Shown here: positions 1-5,222 of the stretch, in pieces | Position numbering within the stretch: the first letter of the stretch is position 1 | How the letters are laid out: every line of letters starts with the position of its first letter | Source: Chitinophagaceae bacterium | GTDB taxonomy: Bacteria; Bacteroidota; Bacteroidia; Chitinophagales; Chitinophagaceae | Reading direction: 5' to 3' | Assembly: GCA_025963615.1 (NCBI GenBank) | Contig: JAOQAL010000461.1 | Location: forward strand, 1-5,884 | DNA: 5,884 nt | Notes under the pieces: model-generated | Seen by the model: only the letters and a program-made list of their open reading frames with translations | The model's database searches: none | Told to the model about the DNA's origin: nothing | Program-made: the position numbers and the translations under genes

Positions 1-80
1 CCGATAGCCAGTTCGTCGTTTCACAGGATATAAATGTTGGTGGTACTACACAGAACGCGATTATTACACTTAAACATTAA
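1..80 (+). CDS. C-terminal end of an unidentified protein (5' end outside the window)
   Basis: Reading the plus strand in the frame starting at base 3 gives about 25 codons, beginning DSQFVV and ending NAIITLKH, closed by TAA at 78-80. The other two plus frames hit stops early (31-33 and 6-8). The residues alternate hydrophobic and polar as in beta strands, and the ending is typical of a beta-rich secreted or envelope domain, but this is too short to assign a family. A gene ending here also makes sense of the palindrome just downstream, which would then lie between two convergent genes. No function is proposed. It may also be chance coding potential. Confidence 0.5.
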   Translation, partial: DSQFVVSQDINVGGTTQNAIITLKH

Positions 81-98
81 ATAATCGGGCAGGTGCTT

Positions 99-121
99 AA
101 GGGTTGCCAACTTTTGAAAGG
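99..121. repeat. Degenerate half copy of the adjacent palindromic repeat
   Basis: Bases 99-121 repeat bases 125-147 with a single mismatch (T112 against C138), 26 bp apart. Only the left arm and centre of the palindrome are present; the right arm is missing and the second, complete copy begins 3 bp later. It looks like a truncated or decayed copy of the same element. Confidence 0.75.
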
Positions 122-124
122 CCG

Positions 125-159
125 AAGGGTTGCCAACCTTTGAAAGGTTGGCAACCCTT
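125..159. repeat. 35-bp palindromic element, likely intergenic REP-like repeat or bidirectional terminator
   Basis: Bases 125-141 are the exact reverse complement of 143-159: 17-bp arms around a single central G142, each arm containing GGGTTGCCAACC or its complement. Either RNA strand would fold into a long hairpin, with a few central bases opening as the loop. It begins 9 bp beyond the nadE stop codon and about 44 bp beyond the stop of the left-edge plus-strand reading frame, so it could end transcription from both sides. There is no proper T-tract after either arm, so a canonical intrinsic terminator is not clear. With the half copy at 99-121 it looks more like a dispersed palindromic repeat family that also serves as a 3'-end hairpin. 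Confidence 0.8.
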
Positions 160-168
160 TGACCATGT

Positions 169-1890
169 TCAGGAGAGATATTTGCCGACAATCGGCACCC
201 TTCGTCCGATGCCAAAAGCCTTGCAGCTTACACGGATAATGGGGCAGAACTGGTTGCGTTTATATTCATTGGTATTTACCAGTTTTAAAATCCGGGTTAC
301 CAGGGCGGAATCAAATCCTTTGTCAATAATTTCTTTGGGACCTTTTCTTAATTCGATATACTCGTATAACACGCGGTCAAGGGTATCATAATCCGGCAAA
401 CTATCACTGTCCTTCTGGTTGGGACGCAGTTCCGCGGAAGGCGGCTTTGTAATAATATTCAGCGGTATCACCTGCCGGCCGGCTGGCCGGTTCCTTTGGT
501 TGATATATTTTGCCAGCGCATATACCTGCACTTTATACAAGTCGCCCAATACACCCAGGCCCCCGGCCATATCGCCATATAACGTTCCATAGCCCGTTGC
601 CAGTTCACTTTTATTGGACGTATTTAAAAGAATATAACCAAATTTATTTGCAATCGCCATCAGGAGGTTTCCTCTTGTGCGGGCCTGGATATTTTCTTCA
701 GCAAGGCCAAAAGGCAACTCTTTAAAAACGGGCTTCAACTCCGTTAAAAAACTTTCATAAATGTTTTTGATCGGCACCACGTTATAAGCATTTTGCAGAC
801 TCTTACTCAATTCTTCCGCATCGTCCACAGAATGTGATGTGGAATATTGAGATGGCATGAGTACGGCCAGCACATTTTCTTTTCCCAGGGCCTCCACGGC
901 CAACGCCTGTACCACCGCGCTGTCAATGCCTCCGGACGCACCCAGGATCGCTTTTTTAAAACCCATTTTACTGAAGTAATCCCGGATACCAAGGATCAGG
1001 GCGTGGTATATCTCATCAATATTCTTTTCATTGGTGAGGTATTTAATAGTATCCTCCCCCACCCCTACTTCACTGGCGGAATAATAATATTTTTCGTTGA
1101 CGGCATGTTGAAATGATTGGTCCTTTCTTGCCAGCTCCTCCAGTTCAAAAGTCCCGTAATCTTCTTCAAAATATTTCATCTCTTTTATCTTATTACCATT
1201 GACATCATACACCAGGCTGCCACCATCAAAAACAATTTCTGTCTGGGAACCTACCGTATTACAATAAAGCATCGGCAGTTTATATTTAACCGTATGGGCT
1301 TTGACAATACTGTTCCGCACTACATCCTGCGCATAGTTATACGGTGAAGCCGAAATATTAATCATAACATCCGGCTGAAAGGGCATTAATTTTTCCATTG
1401 GGGTGATGCGGTACAAGGGATTATCATCCATATTCCAGATGTCTTCGCAAATAGTAACCGCTAATTTCTTTCCTTTGAATTCTACTATTTTCCATTCATC
1501 GGCAGGTTCGAAATAACGGTATTCATCAAATACATCGTAGTTCGGTAACAACGTTTTATGTATTTCCGCTTTTATTTCCTTTTCGTGCAATAAAAACGCG
1601 GCATTAAAAAGGTCCTTGCCCTCTCCTTTCGGATTGCGGGCCGGGCTGCCAATCAACACGCCAATGGTATCAGCATGCTCTTTGATTGCATTGACTGAGG
1701 CATAACATTGATTGATAAAGTCATTAAATTCAAGGAAGTCTCTGGGCGGATAACCGCATACACATAATTCTGAAAATACCACCAGGTCAGCCTGTTGCTT
1801 TTTCGCCCATCCAATGCCGGAAATAATCTTCTTTACGTTTTCTTCAAAATTGCCGATATGATAATTTTGCTGTGCTAAGGCTATTTTCAT
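169..1890 (-). CDS. nadE: Glutamine-dependent NAD+ synthetase
   Basis: This two-domain cytoplasmic enzyme completes NAD+ synthesis: ATP-dependent amidation of nicotinic acid adenine dinucleotide, using ammonia released from glutamine. Residues 1 to about 265 form the nitrilase-type glutaminase domain, with the Glu-Lys-Cys triad visible as E41 (FSEL), K112 (IHKTLLPNYDVFDE) and C148 (VTICEDIW). Residues from about 285 to the end form the synthetase domain: ATP pyrophosphatase loop SGGIDS at 319-324, TSNKSELATGYGTLYGDMAG at 424-443, TKPPSAELRPNQKDSD at 481-496, and a closing KRNQFCPIIRVS stretch from 544. At 573 residues it is slightly longer than I expect for the family, and RPAGRQ at 468-473 looks like an extra piece encoded by a small palindrome. 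The ATG at 1890 starts the nitrilase fold directly (MKIALAQQNYHIGN), so the start is well placed. It is divergent from the gldB-like gene. Confidence 0.96.
   Translation of the reverse strand: MKIALAQQNYHIGNFEENVKKIISGIGWAKKQQADLVVFSELCVCGYPPRDFLEFNDFINQCYASVNAIKEHADTIGVLIGSPARNPKGEGKDLFNAAFLLHEKEIKAEIHKTLLPNYDVFDEYRYFEPADEWKIVEFKGKKLAVTICEDIWNMDDNPLYRITPMEKLMPFQPDVMINISASPYNYAQDVVRNSIVKAHTVKYKLPMLYCNTVGSQTEIVFDGGSLVYDVNGNKIKEMKYFEEDYGTFELEELARKDQSFQHAVNEKYYYSASEVGVGEDTIKYLTNEKNIDEIYHALILGIRDYFSKMGFKKAILGASGGIDSAVVQALAVEALGKENVLAVLMPSQYSTSHSVDDAEELSKSLQNAYNVVPIKNIYESFLTELKPVFKELPFGLAEENIQARTRGNLLMAIANKFGYILLNTSNKSELATGYGTLYGDMAGGLGVLGDLYKVQVYALAKYINQRNRPAGRQVIPLNIITKPPSAELRPNQKDSDSLPDYDTLDRVLYEYIELRKGPKEIIDKGFDSALVTRILKLVNTNEYKRNQFCPIIRVSCKAFGIGRRVPIVGKYLS
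471..490. repeat. GC-rich palindrome inside nadE, encoding RPAGRQ in frame
   Basis: CCGGCC at 475-480 and GGCCGG at 485-490 are perfect inverted arms around a 4-base loop. An overlapping perfect 10-bp palindrome, GCCGGCCGGC, lies at 474-483, extending to an imperfect 16-bp one at 471-486. The stretch is markedly more GC-rich than its surroundings. Read on the nadE strand it gives R-P-A-G-R-Q between YINQRN and VIPLN, a loop position between conserved blocks. This looks like an in-frame insertion of a short mobile palindromic repeat that the protein tolerates. Confidence 0.6.
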
Positions 1891-1894
1891 ACGG

Positions 1895-1902
1895 CAAATT
1901 TA
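1895..1902 (-). promoter_or_regulatory. Candidate -7 box of the nadE promoter
   Basis: On the minus strand the bases read TAAATTTG, an exact match to the Bacteroidota -7 consensus TAnnTTTG, ending 4 bases before the nadE ATG. If used, transcription would begin at or within a few bases of the start codon, giving a very short or absent leader. No -33 TTG lies at the usual spacing of about 19-21 bases; the nearest TTG upstream is only 12 bases away. Confidence 0.45.
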
Positions 1903-1970
1903 CGATCCTTGTGCCAATCCCCTGGTTTGTTAAGGAAGGAATAAAAAGACAACCCTGAACCGTCCTGCAT

Positions 1971-1978
1971 TACCTTCG
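1971..1978 (+). promoter_or_regulatory. Candidate -7 box of the gldB-like gene promoter
   Basis: TACCTTCG matches the Bacteroidota -7 consensus TAnnTTTG at all fixed positions but one (C for T). It would place the transcription start near 1983 and leave a leader of roughly 30 bases before the ATG at 2016. No convincing -33 TTG is seen. GGAAA at 2010-2014 is the only purine stretch close to the ATG. Confidence 0.45.
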
Positions 1979-2015
1979 CACACAACATTGAAAACTCAAA
2001 TTCGTTTCTGGAAAC

Positions 2016-3065
2016 ATGAAAAGAATATTTCTACTTGTCATTTGGATCACCATCATTTTTGTTTCGTGCAAAGCCAAGAAGGGTGTTCCAGATGTATCTG
2101 GAATAAAAGTGGATCTTCCTGTACAACGGTTCGATAAAGATTTTTTTGCTATTGACAGTAATGCGATGACAACGGTTTTGCCTTTGCTACAAAATAAGTA
2201 CCCGGAGTTTTTACCCATTTTTATAAATAACATTCTTGGACTAGGCCCGCTGCGACCCGATAATGCAGCGGCTTATGAAGGAGCGAAACATTTTTTGCAT
2301 TTAACAAAGCCAATTTATGATTCAGTAGCCGCCGTATTCCCAACTGCTGACGGGATGCAGAGAGATTTCGAAGAGGCCTTCAGGTATGTAAAAAAATATT
2401 TTCCCACATATAAAGCGCCGGATAAAATTATCACCCTGGTGGGACCGATTGATGGGCTTGCTAAAATGGGAACCGAGGTCACCCCCAATTTTATCGGGGC
2501 TGGTTTTTTAGGGATCAGTTTACAATTTTATCTCGGTAAAGATTATTCCGCTTACAACGATGAATATTTTATTATCAATGTGGCGCCGCAATACCGCAGC
2601 CGTCGTTTTGAAAAACAGTATATCGTACCGGATGCTATGAAATTAATTGTAGACGATTTATTTCCTGATAATACGCAGGGAAGGCCCCTTATTGAACAAC
2701 TAGTTGAAAAAGGAAAACAATGGTGGTTACTGGATCAATTTTTACCGGAAGCCGCTGACTCATTGAAAACAGGCTATACTCAAAAGCAACTGGAATGGTG
2801 CAAAGTGAATGAAGGCTTGATATGGAATTATATTGTGACCAATGAAAACATTTACACGGTTGATCCGGTGTCCATTCAACAATATATCGGTGAAGCGCCC
2901 TTCACACAAAACATGTCTGACGCTTCGCCGGGAAATATCGGCGCCTGGGTTGGCTGGCAGATTGTAAAAAAATATGCTGAAAACAACTCCGCAATTTCAC
3001 CAGAAGGGGTGATGAACTCAGATGTAAAGAAGATTCTTGAAGGGGCGAGATATAAACCGAAGTAG
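2016..3065 (+). CDS. gldB: GldB-like gliding-motility lipoprotein
   Basis: This is a 349-residue predicted lipoprotein. The N-terminus is a type II signal peptide: MKR, a hydrophobic stretch from 4 to 16, then FVSC with the lipidated Cys at 18. It therefore acts outside the inner membrane. The mature part has features I associate with GldB: VDLPVQRFDKDFF at 32-44, a KYPEFLPIF stretch at 61-69 followed by the NNILGLG segment, GISLQFYLGKDYSAY at 166-180, GYTQKQLEWCKVNE at 253-266, and the closing SPGNIGAWVGWQIVKKY at 304-320. GldB is required for gliding motility in Flavobacterium johnsoniae, but homologues also occur in non-gliding Bacteroidota, so motility in this organism is not proven. The partner gene gldC, which commonly follows gldB, is absent here. 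The family assignment rests on remembered motif similarity. Confidence 0.8.
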   Translation: MKRIFLLVIWITIIFVSCKAKKGVPDVSGIKVDLPVQRFDKDFFAIDSNAMTTVLPLLQNKYPEFLPIFINNILGLGPLRPDNAAAYEGAKHFLHLTKPIYDSVAAVFPTADGMQRDFEEAFRYVKKYFPTYKAPDKIITLVGPIDGLAKMGTEVTPNFIGAGFLGISLQFYLGKDYSAYNDEYFIINVAPQYRSRRFEKQYIVPDAMKLIVDDLFPDNTQGRPLIEQLVEKGKQWWLLDQFLPEAADSLKTGYTQKQLEWCKVNEGLIWNYIVTNENIYTVDPVSIQQYIGEAPFTQNMSDASPGNIGAWVGWQIVKKYAENNSAISPEGVMNSDVKKILEGARYKPK

Positions 3066-3099
3066 TTTGGTGTTTGGGGTTTGGGGTTTGGGGTTTGGA
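3065..3099 (+). repeat. Tandem heptamer GTTTGGG, five units
   Basis: Five consecutive 7-base units read GTTTGGT, GTTTGGG three times, then GTTTGGA. The first G is the last base of the gldB-like TAG stop, so the tract starts at the end of the gene and forms the beginning of its 3' UTR. It contains three GGGG runs separated by TTT and flanked by GG on each side, which gives it G-quadruplex potential. It resembles a low-complexity intergenic repeat and is partly complementary to the tract at 3232-3258. Confidence 0.85.
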
Positions 3100-3231
3100 G
3101 TTAGTTTATCAGAAGATGCTGCAGGGCAGTCACACAATTAAAGATGGAAATTTAGTGGAGAGTTATTTCAGCGGAATGATTATTTCATAATGCGCAGGGC
3201 TATTAAGTATCTTCTTATATCAACCTGTTCG

Positions 3232-3258
3232 CAACTTCAAACTTCAAATTCCAAACTC
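3232..3258 (-). repeat. Degenerate heptamer tract facing the first one
   Basis: On the plus strand the units read CAACTT, CAAACTT, CAAATTC, CAAACTC; on the minus strand this is a GAGTTTG-type 7-base repeat beginning just after the apaG TAG stop (3261-3263). It is therefore the mirror image in position of the tract at 3065-3099. Bases 3233-3256 can pair with 3065-3088 in plus-strand RNA with one mismatch and five G-U pairs. The 130 bases between the two tracts hold no gene I can support. Confidence 0.75.
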
Positions 3259-3260
3259 AA

Positions 3261-3647
3261 CTAGTTCCCTTTAAACGGAACAACCATTTCAAAGGCCGGG
3301 ATATTGACCTCAAACATTGTTTTATTATTCAGGTTTTCCATCTGGTACGTACCGTGCATTTTTCCCATTTCAGTACGAAGATTGCAACCACTCACATATT
3401 CATATTTCTCTCCCGGCGCTAAGGTAGGTTGTACCCCAACTACTCCTTCGCCTTCCACTTCGCGATAGGTGCCATTGCTATCAAAAATATTCCAATAGCG
3501 CCGGTGAAGCTTTACAGAAAAAGGATTATGATTTTCGATGGTAATACGGTAAGCGAACATGTACTCCGACTGCAGCGGGTTGCTGTAATCAGGTTGGTAG
3601 AAAGTTTCTACACTTACTTCAACACCTTCGGAGATTTTACTTGTCAT
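3261..3647 (-). CDS. apaG: ApaG/CorD family protein (DUF525)
   Basis: This 128-residue protein is the usual single-domain size for ApaG, a fibronectin-III-like beta sandwich. Visible family features are FAYRITIENHNPFSVKLHRR at 31-50 followed by YWNIFDSNG at 51-59 (the conserved R-x-W-x-I-x-D/N-x-NG strand pair), GEGVVGVQPTLAPGEKYEY at 66-84, the SGCNLRTEMGKMHGTYQM stretch from 86, and the hydrophobic C-terminal strand with PAFEMVVPF. Its biochemical role is unsettled; in enterobacteria it sits in the ksgA-apaG-apaH operon and a Salmonella homologue (CorD) affects cobalt tolerance. Here it stands alone, divergent from icd and convergent with the gldB-like gene, so context gives no functional clue. 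The ATG at 3647 gives the normal ApaG N-terminus. A self-complementary TAAATTTA at 3661-3668 is a weak -7 candidate. Confidence 0.93.
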   Translation of the reverse strand: MTSKISEGVEVSVETFYQPDYSNPLQSEYMFAYRITIENHNPFSVKLHRRYWNIFDSNGTYREVEGEGVVGVQPTLAPGEKYEYVSGCNLRTEMGKMHGTYQMENLNNKTMFEVNIPAFEMVVPFKGN

Positions 3648-3731
3648 ACAGTTACTTATGTAAATTTAGGTAAAAACAACAAAGTTGTGAGTAGTTTTAG
3701 CAGAATTCATATTCCTTTCGATGGCAACCCC

Positions 3732-3739
3732 TAATTTTG
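3732..3739 (+). promoter_or_regulatory. -7 box of the icd promoter
   Basis: TAATTTTG is an exact TAnnTTTG match, 27 bases before the ATG at 3767, giving a leader of about 20 bases. It overlaps an in-frame TTG at 3737-3739 that could be mistaken for the icd start. If the box is used, that TTG lies at or before the transcription start and cannot be translated. No good -33 TTG is seen at normal spacing. Confidence 0.55.
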
Positions 3740-3766
3740 ATACCCACACTTAAAAAATCTCAGTAT

Positions 3767-5218
3767 ATGAAAATTGCTGTTGCAAAAGGAGATGGAATAG
3801 GGCCGGAAATAATGCAGGCCGTGCTTAAGATATTTGAGGCTAATAAAGTGCCGCTTGAGTATGATTTTGTAGACATGGGCAAATGGGTGTTCGATAAGGG
3901 TTTTAATAATGGTATGACCCCGGAGTCAAAACTTACGATCGAGAATCTCGGCATATTGTTTAAAGGCCCAATGGAAACCCCAAAGGGTAAAGGTGTGAAA
4001 AGCGTGAATGTAACGGCACGGAAAACCTGGAATACCTATGCGAACAAGCGGGTTTTTCAAACCTTACATGGTGTGGATACCGTTTTCAGTAAAGCAGGCA
4101 TTCCAATCGATATTACCGTGGTTCGTGAAAATATTGAAGATACCTATGGCGGTATTGAACATATGCTTACCCATGATGTCGCATTAAGCCGCCGTTTTAT
4201 TACCAGGCCCGGAAGCCTGCAGCTGATAAAATATGCTTTTGAGATGGCCAGGCAAAAAAATGCGAGACGTATAACGTGCGGGCATAAGGCCAATATTATG
4301 AAAATAACAGACGGACTGTTTCTTGATTGTTTTTATGAAGTAGCTAAAGAATACCCTGAATTAAAATCCGATGATGTAATAGTAGATGATTTATGTATGA
4401 AGCTCGTGACGCGGCCTGATACGTTTGACGTTGTCGTGCTGACTAATTTGCAGGGCGATATTGTATCAGATCTTTGTGCCGGCCTGGTGGGGGGATTAGG
4501 TTTTGCACCTTCGGCAAATATTGGCGACCATATCTGCATTTTCGAAGCAGTACATGGAACAGCACCGGATATTGCGGGAAAGAATATTGCCAATCCCACG
4601 GCCCTTTTATTAAGCGGCATTGCCATGTTGCGCCATTTAGGTTATATGAAAAACGCCGCAGAAATAGAAAATGCTTTACTCTATACGTTAGAGAAAGGTG
4701 TTCACACAGGCGATTTTGGTGACAAGAGTAAGCCCTCATTAAACACGACCGAATTTGCCGATACGATTATCAGCAATTTTGGAAAAACGCCTGAACTGGG
4801 CGCTAAAGAATTACTGCCCAATAAGCCGGCCGTTCAAACGGTTTTTCACCTGGACCGAAATCCAATGATGGTCTCTAAAGAAGAATTCCAGGAAAAAATA
4901 ATCGGAGTAGATATGTTCATTGAAAGTGATGAACAACCGGGCATTATAGCGCATAAATGCCAACGTCATGCCGGAGTGAAATTCAATCTTATTAATGTCA
5001 GCAACCGGGGCACCCAGGTATGGCCGACCGGCTCCGTATTTACCAACCTCGTGAATCAATATAATGTACGTTTTGAAAGCCTGGATGGCAGCCCACTCAA
5101 TCAGCAGGACATTATCGGGCTGTATGTAAGCCTGAGCGGAAATTTCAAGATCTGTTCCCTGGAGCTCTTAAATATGTGGGGTGATAAACGATCTTATAGC
5201 CTGGCACAGGGTCAATAA
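3767..5218 (+). CDS. icd: Isocitrate dehydrogenase, long Thermus-type form
   Basis: This TCA-cycle enzyme oxidatively decarboxylates isocitrate to 2-oxoglutarate. From the ATG at 3767 it has 483 residues, longer than the roughly 416 of the E. coli enzyme because of a C-terminal domain (from about 375; VGVDMFIES, VSNRGTQVWPTG at 411-422) seen in the Thermus thermophilus and Rickettsia group. Motifs: GDGIGPE at 8-14; substrate residues S79, N81, R85, R95 and R120, spaced as in E. coli S113 to R153; catalytic Y127 and K174; metal-binding D207, D231 and D235; family signature NLQGDIVSDLCAGLVGGLG at 227-245. In the coenzyme loop HGTAPDIAGKNIANP (263-277), D268 and I269 stand where E. coli has K344 and Y345, and A275 where it has V351, the pattern of NAD+-using relatives. 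A TTG ten codons upstream (3737) is rejected as the start because it lies in the -7 box and the fold starts at MKIAVAKGDG. Confidence 0.95.
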   Translation: MKIAVAKGDGIGPEIMQAVLKIFEANKVPLEYDFVDMGKWVFDKGFNNGMTPESKLTIENLGILFKGPMETPKGKGVKSVNVTARKTWNTYANKRVFQTLHGVDTVFSKAGIPIDITVVRENIEDTYGGIEHMLTHDVALSRRFITRPGSLQLIKYAFEMARQKNARRITCGHKANIMKITDGLFLDCFYEVAKEYPELKSDDVIVDDLCMKLVTRPDTFDVVVLTNLQGDIVSDLCAGLVGGLGFAPSANIGDHICIFEAVHGTAPDIAGKNIANPTALLLSGIAMLRHLGYMKNAAEIENALLYTLEKGVHTGDFGDKSKPSLNTTEFADTIISNFGKTPELGAKELLPNKPAVQTVFHLDRNPMMVSKEEFQEKIIGVDMFIESDEQPGIIAHKCQRHAGVKFNLINVSNRGTQVWPTGSVFTNLVNQYNVRFESLDGSPLNQQDIIGLYVSLSGNFKICSLELLNMWGDKRSYSLAQGQ

Positions 5219-5222
5219 AGCC

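Noticed and set aside
184..196. Inverted repeat GCCGA-CAA-TCGGC near the 3' end of nadE.
   Set aside because: It encodes the conserved PIVG residues of the NadE C-terminus, and its 5-bp arms are within chance expectation.
21..391. Open frames on both strands across the palindrome at 99-159 and the nadE 3' end.
   Set aside because: They translate the repeat itself (GNPSAFQKLATL-like sequence) or nadE in the wrong frame and show no protein family.
3116..3190. A 24-codon reading frame (ATG to TAA, starting MLQGSHTIKDG) in the gldB-apaG gap, with AGAAG just before the ATG.
   Set aside because: Too short, no recognisable family, and it lies between two repeat tracts. It could be a gene remnant but nothing supports translation.
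3676..3688. Inverted repeat ACAAC-AAA-GTTGT in the apaG-icd divergent region, a possible operator.
   Set aside because: Arms of only 5 bp in AT-rich DNA and no second copy; not enough to call a regulator site.
3737..3766. A ten-codon N-terminal extension of isocitrate dehydrogenase from a TTG start.
   Set aside because: The TTG is part of an exact -7 promoter box and the enzyme fold begins at the ATG at 3767.
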